The position numbers were made by a program, and so were the translations under genes. A DNA stretch of 64,000 nucleotides from NCBI GenBank assembly GCA_016869975.1, contig VGCZ01000015.1:1-64000 (forward strand), in the 5' to 3' direction. The notes below the pieces were generated by a model. The model was given only the letters and a program-made list of their open reading frames with translations, was not told where the DNA came from and searched no databases. The stretch's first letter is position 1. Each line of letters begins with the position of its first letter. This document shows, in pieces, positions 1 through 8,898 of the stretch. Origin of the DNA: Alphaproteobacteria bacterium. Lineage in GTDB: Bacteria > Pseudomonadota > Alphaproteobacteria > Reyranellales > Reyranellaceae.

Positions 1-387
1 GCTGCTGCGCACGTCGCCACCGACGCCGGCTTCCGTGGTCGCCGAGGCCAGCAGCAGCTGCTCGCCCACGAGCCGTTCCATAAGGCCGCGATGCCAGGCG
101 CTGGCCTCGCCGTGGCGCACGACGCAGGCGACCTGGATCTGGTGCATGGCGTAGATCATCGCTGTCGACGCGCAGTGCTGGCCCAAGGCATGGCAGATCG
201 CGACGATGTCGGCGATGGACGCGCCATCGCCGCCATGGGCGCGCGGCACCATGACGCCGAGCAGCTTGGCCTCTTTCAGGGCGCCGAAAGCCTCATGCGG
301 GAAGCGGGCGTCGCGATCGACGCTCTCGGCGTATCGCGCGGCGACCTCGGACCCTACACAACGCGCGCGCGCGAGCGTCGATGTCAT
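1..387 (-). CDS. Acyl-CoA dehydrogenase-like protein, N-terminal part (cut by window edge)
   Basis: The 129 visible codons read as the N-terminal helical domain of the acyl-CoA dehydrogenase superfamily: an ARYAESVDRDARFP-like opening, then the LGVMVPRAHGGDGAS segment and the IYAMHQIQ helix. The FAD-binding middle and C-terminal domains lie beyond the left edge. The ATG overlaps the stop of the upstream acyl carrier protein gene by four bases (ATGA), so the two are translated together. I infer that the substrate may be an acyl or aminoacyl group carried on that ACP rather than on CoA, as in ACP-linked dehydrogenases of specialised pathways. The substrate cannot be read from this fragment. Confidence 0.8.
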   Translation of the reverse strand, partial: MTSTLARARCVGSEVAARYAESVDRDARFPHEAFGALKEAKLLGVMVPRAHGGDGASIADIVAICHALGQHCASTAMIYAMHQIQVACVVRHGEASAWHRGLMERLVGEQLLLASATTEAGVGGDVRSS

Positions 388-650
388 GCCGCCTTCTTGG
401 TCGCCAACAGCTCGTTGACCGCGGCGCTGATCGCGTCGATGCTCTCGAAGGTGCGCCGCCGCAGCAGGCGGTCGGGAAACTCGACGTCGAAGCGCTCCTC
501 GAGACCTAGCATCAGATTGACCGTGGCATGCGAAGTAAGTCCCACCGCGTAGAGGTCGTCGCTGTCGTTGAGCGTCGTGGCGTCCACCGGCAGCGTGCCG
601 CCTTCGTTGAGGACAAGCCGAATCTGTTGGCTGAGCTCATTCATAATCAC
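384..650 (-). CDS. Acyl carrier protein
   Basis: This 88-residue acidic protein has the size and four-helix pattern of a carrier protein. The phosphopantetheine attachment site is Ser40 in the motif VGLTSHA, which replaces the usual GxDSL of fatty-acid ACPs; the variant is common in stand-alone carriers of secondary or lipid-modifying pathways. I chose the GTG at 650 because AGGGGA lies seven bases upstream; an ATG two codons later is the alternative. The gene overlaps the dehydrogenase-like gene downstream and has its own AT-rich promoter region. It is unlikely to be the housekeeping AcpP, because the fatty-acid synthesis genes are absent and the DSL motif differs. Confidence 0.85.
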   Translation of the reverse strand: MIMNELSQQIRLVLNEGGTLPVDATTLNDSDDLYAVGLTSHATVNLMLGLEERFDVEFPDRLLRRRTFESIDAISAAVNELLATKKAA

Positions 651-698
651 TAGCAGTTCCCCTGAAAATTATTTTTACGCCATCGCTTTAAGAGTTTG

Positions 699-727
699 AT
701 ATTACTTATTTTACACGCGAATTGCAA
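699..727 (-). promoter_or_regulatory. Probable sigma70-type promoter for the ACP operon
   Basis: On the minus strand TTGCAA (722-727) is followed after exactly 17 bases by TAATAT (699-704), a good match to -35 and -10 boxes. It lies about 50 bases upstream of the ACP start codon. The surrounding 651-771 gap is much richer in A and T than the rest of the window. No other candidate start signal competes in the gap. Confidence 0.5.
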
Positions 728-771
728 TGTCTACGCAAGAGTTTGGTTAGCTTACTGACTCCATTGAGACA

Positions 772-2217
772 TTAGATCGGCGGCACCGTGCCCGCCCGCG
801 GGTCGATCGGCAGGAGCAAGCTAAGTTCCGACAAGCGCTCGAAAACCGCCGCCGTGTGCAGGGCCAGCGCCTCCTGTCGGGCGGGGGCCACGATCTGCAG
901 GCCGACCGGCCGGCCGAAGCCGTCGAAGCCGCAGGGCACCGAGACGGCGGGGCAAGTGGTCAGCGTGATCGCCGAGGTCAGCGCGCTGCCGGCGATATAG
1001 TTGGTGAGCTTCACGCCATCGATCACGTCGCGGGCGCGCAGGGTGACGTCCCAGGCGGGGGTGGCGGCGCCCGGCGTGACCAGCACGTCGTAGCGGGTGA
1101 AGAACGCGGCGAAGCGGCGATAGAGGGCGGCGCGTTCGCGGTCGGCCTTGGCCAGCACGCTGGGCGATTGTTCAAGGGCGCGCTCGGTGTTCCAGATGAT
1201 GTCGGGCTTCAGGAGCGCGCGATGGGTTTGCAGTTGCAGCTCGCGGTCGACCAGGAAGACCTGCGAGCGCAGCGCGAGAAAGGTCTCGTCGACCGGGCCG
1301 AGTTCGGGGAAGGCCTCCTCGACAACGCAGCCGGCCTGCTCGAAGCGGCGCACCTCGCGGGCGCAGATCTCGCGTGTCTCGCGGTCGACCGGCAGGGCGC
1401 CGCCGAAATTGGTCGTGAAGCCGATGCGCAGCTTGCGTTGTGGCGCCTTCACCGCGTCGACGAAGGATACGGCCGGTGCGTCGAAAGTCAGCGGATCGAG
1501 CGGGCAGTAACCGGCCATTGTGTCGAGAAACAGCGCCAGGTCGGGGATGTTGCGTGCCATCGGCCCCTGCACCGACATCGGCGAGAACAGGTTGTTGCTT
1601 GTGCCGCGCGTGACACGGCCGGGCGAGGGCCGGATGCCGACCACCGAGCACAAGGTCGCCGGCCCGCGCAGCGATCCGCCATGGTCGGAGCCCTGCGCCA
1701 GCCAGGCCTCGCCAGTGGCCAGCGCCACCGCGCCGCCGCCGGTCGAGCCGCCGCAGGTCAGCGACGTGTTCCACGGATTGAGCGTGCGGCCGAAGACCTC
1801 GTTGAAGGTGTTGCCGCCGGCGCCGAACTCCGGCGTGTTCGACTTGGCGATCACCACGCCACCCTTGCGCTCGATGCGCTCGACCAGCGGGTGTGACTTG
1901 GTCGGCACGTGGTCCTTGAAGATCGGCGAGCCGTAGGTCGTGCGTACCCCGGCGACGTCGGCGAGATCCTTGATCGCCACGGGCAGGCCGGCGAGCCAGC
2001 CGGCCTCGCCTTCGGCTTCGCGGCCCTTGCCGGCCATCAACCGCTTGGCGTGATCGCGCGCGCGATCGAGGCACAGTGTCGGCAGCGCGTTGACCGCCGG
2101 CTCGACCGCGGCGATGCGTTTCTCGGCGGCGTCGATCAGCTCGAGCGGCGAGACCTCGCCCTTCTTCAACAGGCCCACCGCTTCTGTGGCGGTCAGGCGG
2201 ATGAGATCGGTGGCCAT
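772..2217 (-). CDS. Amidase (amidase signature family)
   Basis: This 481-residue enzyme carries the Ser-cisSer-Lys triad of the amidase signature family: Lys83 in PVAIKDLADVAG, cis-Ser158 in CGGSTGGG and the nucleophile Ser182 in GSDHGGSLRGPA. The Asp-His in that last motif replaces the usual Thr-Asp order (GTDxGGS) in part, a common family variation. Family members hydrolyse carboxamides, aryl amides or indole-acetamide to acid and ammonia; the substrate here is unknown. The gene stands alone between the ACP operon and the divergent carbonic-anhydrase-like gene. Confidence 0.9.
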   Translation of the reverse strand: MATDLIRLTATEAVGLLKKGEVSPLELIDAAEKRIAAVEPAVNALPTLCLDRARDHAKRLMAGKGREAEGEAGWLAGLPVAIKDLADVAGVRTTYGSPIFKDHVPTKSHPLVERIERKGGVVIAKSNTPEFGAGGNTFNEVFGRTLNPWNTSLTCGGSTGGGAVALATGEAWLAQGSDHGGSLRGPATLCSVVGIRPSPGRVTRGTSNNLFSPMSVQGPMARNIPDLALFLDTMAGYCPLDPLTFDAPAVSFVDAVKAPQRKLRIGFTTNFGGALPVDRETREICAREVRRFEQAGCVVEEAFPELGPVDETFLALRSQVFLVDRELQLQTHRALLKPDIIWNTERALEQSPSVLAKADRERAALYRRFAAFFTRYDVLVTPGAATPAWDVTLRARDVIDGVKLTNYIAGSALTSAITLTTCPAVSVPCGFDGFGRPVGLQIVAPARQEALALHTAAVFERLSELSLLLPIDPRAGTVPPI

Positions 2218-2313
2218 GAATCGACGCTCCTCGCGAACGGGACCAAGCCTAGCAAGACCGGCCCGGCAATGCTAAGGCGGCGGAGACCAAATCGAAGGGG
2301 ATCGGAGACGTTC

Positions 2314-2838
2314 ATGGCCATCTACAAGCTCGGCGAGCACGCGCCGGTGATCCATCCGACCGCCTGGGTGGCGCCGGAGGCGACCGTGATCGGCAAGGTC
2401 ACCCTGGCCGAGGGCGCCAGCGTGTGGCCGGGCGCCGTGCTGCGCGGCGACAACGAGCCGATCACCATCGGCAAGGGCAGCAACGTGCAGGAAGCGGCGA
2501 TCCTGCACACCGATCCAGGCTGCCCGCTGATCGTCGGCGCGGATGTCACCATCGGCCACCAGGCGATGCTGCACGGCTGCATCGTGCATGATGGCGCGCT
2601 GATCGGCATCCAGGCGGTGGTGCTGAACAAGGCGGTGATCGGCGCGCGCAGTCTCGTTGGCGCCGGCGCCGTCGTCACCGAGGGCAAGGAATTCCCCAGC
2701 GGCGTGCTGATCCTGGGCTCGCCGGCCAAGGTCGCGCGCGAACTGTCCGAGGACAACGCCAACCGCCTGCGCATGAGCGCACTGAGCTACGCCAAGCGCC
2801 AAGTACAGTTCCGCGAGACGATGGTCAGGATCGGTTGA
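2314..2838 (+). CDS. Gamma-class carbonic anhydrase-like protein (left-handed beta-helix)
   Basis: The 174-residue protein is built of hexapeptide repeats (for example VIGKVT, LIVGAD, IGARSLVG), the mark of a left-handed beta-helix trimer. The metal-binding His positions of the gamma carbonic anhydrase family are visible as LHTDPG, IGHQAMLHG. The closest described relatives are the YrdA/PaaY/CaiE-type proteins, some of which hydrate CO2 and some of which hydrolyse CoA thioesters. The ATG at 2314 is preceded by GGAG and starts at the normal family N-terminus, so the longer upstream reading frame is not part of the gene. It is divergent from the amidase and convergent with the formate dehydrogenase operon, whose product is CO2. 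Confidence 0.85.
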   Translation: MAIYKLGEHAPVIHPTAWVAPEATVIGKVTLAEGASVWPGAVLRGDNEPITIGKGSNVQEAAILHTDPGCPLIVGADVTIGHQAMLHGCIVHDGALIGIQAVVLNKAVIGARSLVGAGAVVTEGKEFPSGVLILGSPAKVARELSEDNANRLRMSALSYAKRQVQFRETMVRIG

Positions 2839-2878
2839 GTCTTCTTTGGTACCGCTGGCGAGACGCTGGCGGTCCCGA

Positions 2879-3100
2879 TCAGAGCGACTCCTTCTCTTTC
2901 AAGCCGCCGACCGCCTGTCGCACGATGGGATCGAGGCCCGCGCCGCCAGACTCGTAGTACGCAAGGATGGCGCGGCGCATCCGGGGATCCCAGTAGCGGC
3001 GCAGATGCGTGGCGACGCTCTGCGCCGCCTGCGCCTCGCCCTCGTGGGCGAAGAACTTGCCGATCTGGTTGGCCATGTGGACAAGCTTGTCAGGCGACAT
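2879..3100 (-). CDS. fdsD: Formate dehydrogenase, delta subunit
   Basis: This 73-residue protein has the family pattern [16 protein letters not shown] at the start and a following [11 protein letters not shown] segment typical of FdsD. FdsD is a small accessory protein needed for, or tightly associated with, the soluble NAD-dependent molybdenum formate dehydrogenase. It overlaps the end of fdhD by 11 bases and is the last gene of the operon, its usual place. Confidence 0.93.
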   Translation of the reverse strand: MSPDKLVHMANQIGKFFAHEGEAQAAQSVATHLRRYWDPRMRRAILAYYESGGAGLDPIVRQAVGGLKEKESL

Positions 3101-3920
3101 CGGCGATTGGTCCCGACACGATGCGTTCAGCGTGGCTGAAGATCTCGAAGCCGTCGTCGCGCGCCACGGCGATCAGTGTGATGCCGGCCGCCTCGGCGGC
3201 GCGCACGGCGAGAGCGGTCGGCACCGACACCGCTACGACGATAGGCGCGCCAATCGCGGCCGCCTTCTGCACCATCTCGATCGAGACGCGGCTGGTCAGG
3301 AGCAGCAGGCCATCACCGGCGCCGAGCGACTGTCGGGAAAGCGCGCCGGCGAGCTTGTCGACGGCGTTGTGGCGGCCGACATCCTCGCGCAAGGCGACGA
3401 GGCCGGCGTCCGGTGTCCAGAATGCCGCGCCGTGCACCGCGCGGGTCTGGCGGTTGATCGTCTGCGCCGATGGCAGGGTGGCGATCGCGCGGCACACGTC
3501 ATCGGCCGTCAGGCGTAGGTCGCTGACCACAACACGCGGCGGGCGCATGGCCTCGGCGAGGCTGTCCATGCCGCACAGGCCGCAGCCGGTCGGGCCGGCG
3601 AGATGGCGCCGCCGGTCGTGGAACGCCGCGCCGAGGTCCTCGCCGATCCACATCCTGAGTTCGATGCCGTTGTCGGACGGCACGACTTCGAGTTCCTCGA
3701 TCTCCGGCGGCCGCTCGACGATGCCCTCGGTCAGGCTGAAGCCGACGGCGAAATCCTCAAGATCGGCCGGCGTCGCCATCATCACCGCATGCGTCACGCG
3801 GTTGTAGGTGAGCGCGATCGCGGTCTCCTCGGGTACCATGCGCGTGCCTGCGGATAGTTCGCCGCCGGCCCAGGCGGTGCGGGCCACGCGTTGGACCGGC
3901 GGCGGTACGTCGGCTGTCAT
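3090..3920 (-). CDS. fdhD: Formate dehydrogenase accessory sulfurtransferase FdhD
   Basis: This 276-residue FdhD-family protein shows the conserved CGLCG motif that carries persulfide sulfur, and the later [14 protein letters not shown]-like stretch (here [14 protein letters not shown]). FdhD moves sulfur from a cysteine desulfurase to the molybdenum cofactor before it enters formate dehydrogenase. Its ATG overlaps the fdsA stop by four bases. In soluble formate dehydrogenase operons this position is often called fdsC. Confidence 0.95.
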   Translation of the reverse strand: MTADVPPPVQRVARTAWAGGELSAGTRMVPEETAIALTYNRVTHAVMMATPADLEDFAVGFSLTEGIVERPPEIEELEVVPSDNGIELRMWIGEDLGAAFHDRRRHLAGPTGCGLCGMDSLAEAMRPPRVVVSDLRLTADDVCRAIATLPSAQTINRQTRAVHGAAFWTPDAGLVALREDVGRHNAVDKLAGALSRQSLGAGDGLLLLTSRVSIEMVQKAAAIGAPIVVAVSVPTALAVRAAEAAGITLIAVARDDGFEIFSHAERIVSGPIADVA

Positions 3921-6760
3921 TCGGCGGCGTCCGCTGGAACGATGCGACGCGAGCGGGCGGTGAGCGCCTCGTAGTCCTTCTGCCACTCGGTCGGCCCGTT
4001 CGACGGCGTGCATTGCACGGCGGTGACCTTGTACTCGGGGCAATTGGTCGCCCAGTCCGAGTACTCCGTCGTGACCACGTTGGTCTGCGTGTCGGGATGA
4101 TGGAAGGTCGTATAGACCACGCCTGGCGCGACGCGATCGGTGACCAACGCGCGCAGGCTGGTGGCGCCGACGCGGCTCTGCAGCTTGACCCAGTCGCCGT
4201 CGCGGATGCCGCGCTGCTCGGCGTCGTGCGGATGGATCTCGAGCCGGTCCTCCGTGTGCCACGCGACATTCGCGGTGCGCCGCGTCTGGGCGCCGACATT
4301 GTACTGGCTGAGGATGCGCCCGGTTGTCAGCAGCAGCGGGAAGCGCGGACCGGTGCGCTCGTCGGTGGGCACGTACTCGGTGATCATGAAGCGGCCCTTG
4401 CCGCGCACGAAGCGGTCGCGGTGCATGACCGGCGTGCCGTCCGGCGCCGCTTCATTGCATGGCCATTGGATCGAGCCCAGCGCGTCGAGCCGGGCGAACG
4501 ACACGCCGGCGAAGCTCGGCGTCAGCGCGGCGATCTCGTCCATGATCTCCGCGGCGTGATCGTAGTGGAACGGCAAGCCCATCGCCTTCGCGAGCGCCAG
4601 CGTGACCTCCCAGTCGGCCAGACCATTGCGCGGTGTCATCACCTTGCGCACGCGCTGGATGCGCCGCTCGGCATTGGTGAAGGTGCCGTCCTTCTCCAGG
4701 AAGGTCGAGCCCGGCAGGAAGATATGGGCGTAGTTCGCGGTCTCGTTGAGGAAGAGGTCGTGCACGACGACGCATTCCATCGCCGCCAGGCCCTCGGCCA
4801 CGTGCCGGGTGTCGGGGTCGGATTGCAGGATGTCCTCGCCCTGGATGTAGATGCCCTTGAACGAGCCATCGACCGCCGCGTCGAGCATGTTGGGAATGCG
4901 CAGGCCCGGTTCCCTGTCGAGCGGGACGTTCCACAGCGCCTCGAACATCGCGCGCGTGGCGTCGTCGGAGACGTGGCGGTAGCCGCTGAGCTCGTGCGGG
5001 AACGAGCCCATGTCGCAGGAGCCCTGGACGTTGTTCTGGCCGCGCAGCGGATTCACGCCGACGCCGGGGCGCCCGATATTGCCCGTCGCCATCGCGAGGT
5101 TGGCCAACGCCATGACGGCGGTCGAGCCCTGGCTGTGCTCGGTGACGCCCAGCCCGTAGTAGATCGCGCTGTTGCCGCCGGTGGCGTAGAGCCGCGCGGC
5201 GCCGCGGATAGTCTCGGCCGGTACGCCGGAAATCGCCGCCACCGCCTCCGGGCTGTTGCGCGGCTCGGCGACGAAGGCGGCCCAACGCTGGTACTCATCC
5301 CAATCGCAGCGTTCGCGAACGAAGGCCTCGTTGACCAAGCCTTCGGTGACGATAACGTGCGCCAATGAATCGAGGATCGCCACATTAGTGCCGGGCAGCA
5401 ATGGCAGATGATACGCGGCCTCGACGTGCGGCATGCGCACGAGGTCGATGCGCCGTGGATCGATGACGATCAGCTTGGCGCCCTGGCGCAGTCGCTTTTT
5501 CAGCCTCGACGCGAAGACAGGATGGCCGTCGGTCGGGTTGGCGCCCAGCACGATCATGACGTCGGCGTGCTCGACCGAATCGAAATCCTGCGTGCCGGCC
5601 GAGGTGCCGAAGGTGGTCGACAGACCATAGCCGGTCGGCGAGTGGCAGACACGCGCGCAGGTGTCGACGTTGTTGTTGCCGAAGCCGGCGCGCACCAGCT
5701 TCTGCACCAGGAAGGTCTCCTCGTTGGTGCAGCGCGAGGAGGTGATACCGCCGATCGCGCCGCGACCGTAGGTCGCCTGGAGGCGCTTGAACTCCGAGGC
5801 GGTATGGGAAAGCGCCTCGTCCCACGAGACCTCGCGCCAGGGATCGGTGATGCGCGCACGGATCATCGGCTTGAGGATGCGCTCCTTGTGGGTCGCGTAG
5901 CCCCAGGCGAAGCGGCCTTTGACGCAGGAATGGCCGCGATTGGCCTTGCCGTCCTTGAACGGCACCATGCGTACGACCTCCTCGCCGCGCATCTCCGCCT
6001 TGAACGAGCAGCCGACGCCGCAATAGGCGCAGGTCGTGACGACGGAGTGCTCGGGTTGGCCGATGTCGATGACCGACTTCTCCATCAAGGTCGCGGTCGG
6101 GCAGGCCTGCACGCAGGCGCCGCAGGAGACGCACTCCGAGTCGAGGAACTTCTCGTCGAGCCCGGCGGCGACCTTCGAGTCGAAGCCGCGGCCGTCAATG
6201 GTCAGCGCGAAAGTGCCCTGGACCTCCTCGCAGGCCCGCACGCAGCGCGAGCAAACGATGCATTTCGACGGATCGAAGGTGAAATAGGGATTCGACTCGT
6301 CCTTGGCCGCGCCGAGATGGTTCTCGCCGGCATAGCCGTAGCGCACCTCCCGCAGGCCGACGGCGCCGGCCATATCCTGCAGCTCGCAATCGCCGTTCGC
6401 CGCGCAGGTCAGGCAGTCAAGGGGGTGATCGGAGATGTAGAGCTCCATCACACCACGCCTGAGCTTCTTCAGCCGCTCGGTCTGGGTCGAGACGCGCAAG
6501 CCCGAGGCGGCCGGCGTCGTGCACGAGGCCGGCGTGCCGGTGCGACCCTCGATCTCGACCAGGCACAGGCGGCAGGAGCCGAAGGCCTGGACGGAATCGG
6601 TGGCGCACAGCTTGGGCACCTTGATGCCGGCCTCCATCGCCGCGCGCATGATGGAGGTGCCCTCGGGAACGGTGACGGCAACTCCGTCGATGGAGAGCGT
6701 GACGGTCTTGTCCGTTCTGGCGGGTGGCGTGCCGTAATCGGTTTCCTTGATCAGGGACAT
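3917..6760 (-). CDS. fdsA: NAD-dependent formate dehydrogenase, catalytic alpha subunit
   Basis: This 947-residue molybdoenzyme oxidises formate to CO2. The N-terminus is NuoG-like: [2Fe-2S] cysteines 52, 63, 66 and 80, then His112 with Cys116, 119 and 125. Two ferredoxin-type [4Fe-4S] sets follow at 167/170/173/177 and 210/213/216/220, and a fourth set at 244/247/251/279 begins the molybdopterin domain. Mo is bound by Cys372 in ARVCHSPT, so this is a cysteine and not a selenocysteine enzyme. A molydopterin-binding C-terminal domain ends the protein. It is followed by fdhD and preceded by fdsB after ten bases. Confidence 0.95.
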   Translation of the reverse strand: MSLIKETDYGTPPARTDKTVTLSIDGVAVTVPEGTSIMRAAMEAGIKVPKLCATDSVQAFGSCRLCLVEIEGRTGTPASCTTPAASGLRVSTQTERLKKLRRGVMELYISDHPLDCLTCAANGDCELQDMAGAVGLREVRYGYAGENHLGAAKDESNPYFTFDPSKCIVCSRCVRACEEVQGTFALTIDGRGFDSKVAAGLDEKFLDSECVSCGACVQACPTATLMEKSVIDIGQPEHSVVTTCAYCGVGCSFKAEMRGEEVVRMVPFKDGKANRGHSCVKGRFAWGYATHKERILKPMIRARITDPWREVSWDEALSHTASEFKRLQATYGRGAIGGITSSRCTNEETFLVQKLVRAGFGNNNVDTCARVCHSPTGYGLSTTFGTSAGTQDFDSVEHADVMIVLGANPTDGHPVFASRLKKRLRQGAKLIVIDPRRIDLVRMPHVEAAYHLPLLPGTNVAILDSLAHVIVTEGLVNEAFVRERCDWDEYQRWAAFVAEPRNSPEAVAAISGVPAETIRGAARLYATGGNSAIYYGLGVTEHSQGSTAVMALANLAMATGNIGRPGVGVNPLRGQNNVQGSCDMGSFPHELSGYRHVSDDATRAMFEALWNVPLDREPGLRIPNMLDAAVDGSFKGIYIQGEDILQSDPDTRHVAEGLAAMECVVVHDLFLNETANYAHIFLPGSTFLEKDGTFTNAERRIQRVRKVMTPRNGLADWEVTLALAKAMGLPFHYDHAAEIMDEIAALTPSFAGVSFARLDALGSIQWPCNEAAPDGTPVMHRDRFVRGKGRFMITEYVPTDERTGPRFPLLLTTGRILSQYNVGAQTRRTANVAWHTEDRLEIHPHDAEQRGIRDGDWVKLQSRVGATSLRALVTDRVAPGVVYTTFHHPDTQTNVVTTEYSDWATNCPEYKVTAVQCTPSNGPTEWQKDYEALTARSRRIVPADAAE

Positions 6761-6770
6761 GGCCTCGACC

Positions 6771-8324
6771 TCAAGCCGGGACGGCGCCGTTTCGGGCGCC
6801 GAAATCCTCGGGGAAATAGCGCAGCGCGCTCATCACGGGGTAGGGCGTGAAGCCACCCAAAGCACAGAGCGAGCCGAATTTCAGCGTACCGCAGAGATCC
6901 TCGAGCAACGCGAGATTGGCCTCGCGCTTCTCGCCGCGCACGATGCGGTCGATCACCTCGACACCGCGCGTCGAGCCGATGCGGCAGGGCGTGCACTTGC
7001 CGCAGGACTCGATGGCGCAGAACTCCATGGCGAAGCGCGCCTGGTATGCCATGTCGACGGTGTCGTCGAACACCACGACACCACCATGGCCGATCAGCCC
7101 GTCGCGCTGGGCAAACGCCTCATAGTCGAACGGCGTGTCGAACAGCGCGCGCGGGAAATAGGCGCCCAGCGGGCCACCGACCTGCACCGCGCGCACAGGC
7201 CGCCCGCTCAGCGTGCCGCCACCGATATCGTCGACCAGTCCGCCCAAAGTCACGCCGAAAGCGGTCTCGAACAGGCCGCCGTAGCGCACATTGCCGGCGA
7301 GCTGGATCGGCATGGTGCCGCGCGAGCGACCCATGCCGAGATCGCGATAGGCATCAGCACCGTCGGCGAGGATGGTCGGTACTGCGGCGAGCGACAGCAC
7401 GTTGTTGACCACGGTCGGCCGGCCGAACAGGCCGCGATGCGCCGGTAGCGGCGGCTTGGCGCGCACCATGCCGCGCTTGCCCTCCAGGCTGTCGAGCAGC
7501 GCCGTTTCCTCGCCGCAGACATAGGCGCCGGCGCCGACGCGGATCTCGATGTCGAATGCGTGACCCGAGCCGGCGACATTGGTGCCGAGGCGGCCATCGC
7601 GTCGCGCGATCGCGAGCGCCGCTTCCATGGTGGCGATGGCGTGCGGGTATTCCGAGCGGATGTAGATGAAGCCCTTGGCGGCGCCGATGGCGATGGCGGC
7701 GATGGTCATGCCTTCGATCAGGCAGAAGGGATCGCCCTCCATGATCATGCGGTCGGCGTAGGTGCCGGAGTCGCCTTCGTCGGCGTTGCAGACGATGTAC
7801 TTGGGCTGACCGACCGCCTCGCGCGCGGTGCGCCACTTGATGCCGGTCGGGAAGCCAGCGCCGCCGCGGCCGCGCAGGCCCGACTCCACAACCGTCTCGA
7901 CAATCGCCGCCGGGCCGAGGCTGAGCGCCCGGTCGAGGCCGCGATAGCCGCCGGCGGCGCGATAGTCATGGAGCGACAGCGGGTCTGTGATGCCGCAGCG
8001 CGCGAAGGTCAGGCGCGTCTGGCGCTTGAGGAACGGGATCGCCTCGGTTGGGCCGAGTCGCAGCCGGTGCGGACCGCCGCCGGCGAGGATGGCGTCGAGC
8101 AGCGTCTCGGCGTCCGACGCCTCGACCGGCCCATAGGCGACGCGGCCCTCCGACGTGGCGACCTCGAGCATCGGCTCCAGCCAGAACAGGCCGCGCGAGC
8201 CGGTGCGGATGATCTCCAGGGTCACGCCGCGCCGCTGCGCGGCGGCGCTCAGCGCTTGGGCGACATCGTCGGCGCCAACGGCGAGCGCGGCGGCATCGCG
8301 CGGCAGATAGACCCGCGCGCTCAC
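6771..8324 (-). CDS. fdsB: NAD-dependent formate dehydrogenase, beta subunit (FMN, NAD site)
   Basis: This 517-residue NuoF-like subunit has an N-terminal thioredoxin-like ferredoxin segment, then the FMN/NAD-binding part (GLRGRGGAGFPTG) and a [4Fe-4S] site near the C-terminus (ESCGKCTPCRIG). It passes electrons from the alpha subunit to NAD. I chose the GTG at 8324 because it forms a GTGA overlap with the stop of fdsG; a longer in-frame extension lies inside fdsG and has no family similarity. Confidence 0.95.
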   Translation of the reverse strand: MSARVYLPRDAAALAVGADDVAQALSAAAQRRGVTLEIIRTGSRGLFWLEPMLEVATSEGRVAYGPVEASDAETLLDAILAGGGPHRLRLGPTEAIPFLKRQTRLTFARCGITDPLSLHDYRAAGGYRGLDRALSLGPAAIVETVVESGLRGRGGAGFPTGIKWRTAREAVGQPKYIVCNADEGDSGTYADRMIMEGDPFCLIEGMTIAAIAIGAAKGFIYIRSEYPHAIATMEAALAIARRDGRLGTNVAGSGHAFDIEIRVGAGAYVCGEETALLDSLEGKRGMVRAKPPLPAHRGLFGRPTVVNNVLSLAAVPTILADGADAYRDLGMGRSRGTMPIQLAGNVRYGGLFETAFGVTLGGLVDDIGGGTLSGRPVRAVQVGGPLGAYFPRALFDTPFDYEAFAQRDGLIGHGGVVVFDDTVDMAYQARFAMEFCAIESCGKCTPCRIGSTRGVEVIDRIVRGEKREANLALLEDLCGTLKFGSLCALGGFTPYPVMSALRYFPEDFGARNGAVPA

Positions 8325-8806
8325 GACGACACCTCGTCGAGCAGGCGGTCGAGACGCGCCGCGTCGAGCCGTCCGACCGGGCGGCCATCGATCAGGGCGG
8401 CCGGGCCGCTGGCGCAGAGGCCGAGGCAGAACACAGGCTCCAGCGTCACGCCGCCGTCGGCCGTCGTCCCACCCCAGGTGATGCCCAGCCGCGATTGACC
8501 GTGCGCAGCGAGGCGCTCGCCACCCAGCGCCTGGCAGGCCTCGGCCCGACACAGTTTCAGCACGTGCCGGCCGGCCGGTTCGCGCCGGAAGTCATGATAG
8601 AAGGTGACGATGCCGTGGACCTCGGCGCGCGTCAGGTTGAGCGCGTCGGCGACCAGCGCCACGGCCTCGTCCGAGATGAACCCGAATTCGCGCTGCAACG
8701 CGTGCAGGATGACGAGGGCCGGACCGTCGACGGTCCGGTGCGCCTCGATGATCTGCCGCGCACGCGCCTCTTGCCAGGCGGGCATGGGCCGCGCCTCCCA
8801 GAACAC
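8321..8806 (-). CDS. fdsG: NAD-dependent formate dehydrogenase, gamma subunit
   Basis: This 161-residue NuoE-like protein carries one [2Fe-2S] cluster with the ligands in LCRAEAC and later in CLGLCASGPAA. It is the first gene of the fdsGBA-fdhD-fdsD operon, the same order as described for Cupriavidus and Rhodobacter. The start at 8806 is possible, but the ATG seven codons later (MPAWQEARARQ) is an equally good choice. Confidence 0.93.
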   Translation of the reverse strand: MFWEARPMPAWQEARARQIIEAHRTVDGPALVILHALQREFGFISDEAVALVADALNLTRAEVHGIVTFYHDFRREPAGRHVLKLCRAEACQALGGERLAAHGQSRLGITWGGTTADGGVTLEPVFCLGLCASGPAALIDGRPVGRLDAARLDRLLDEVSS

Positions 8807-8868
8807 TGCCGTTTCGCCTGTCAGATTGAACGAGTGGAGCCGGCGATCAAGAAAGCGGTTCGGTCGCC

Positions 8869-8887
8869 TGATAGGAAATCGCTATCA
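8869..8887. promoter_or_regulatory. Candidate LysR-type operator in front of fdsG
   Basis: TGATAG, seven bases, CTATCA is a perfect six-base inverted repeat that contains the T-N11-A core recognised by LysR-type regulators. It lies 62 bases upstream of the fdsG start in the only gap (8807-8898) between the LysR gene and the operon. The position and form fit an activator site for the LysR protein encoded next to it; binding is inferred. Confidence 0.55.
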
Positions 8888-8898
8888 AACGGCTGCGC

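Noticed and set aside
5640-5660. Selenocysteine in formate dehydrogenase
   Set aside because: The molybdenum ligand codon is TGC (Cys372), not TGA, and no SECIS-like need is present.
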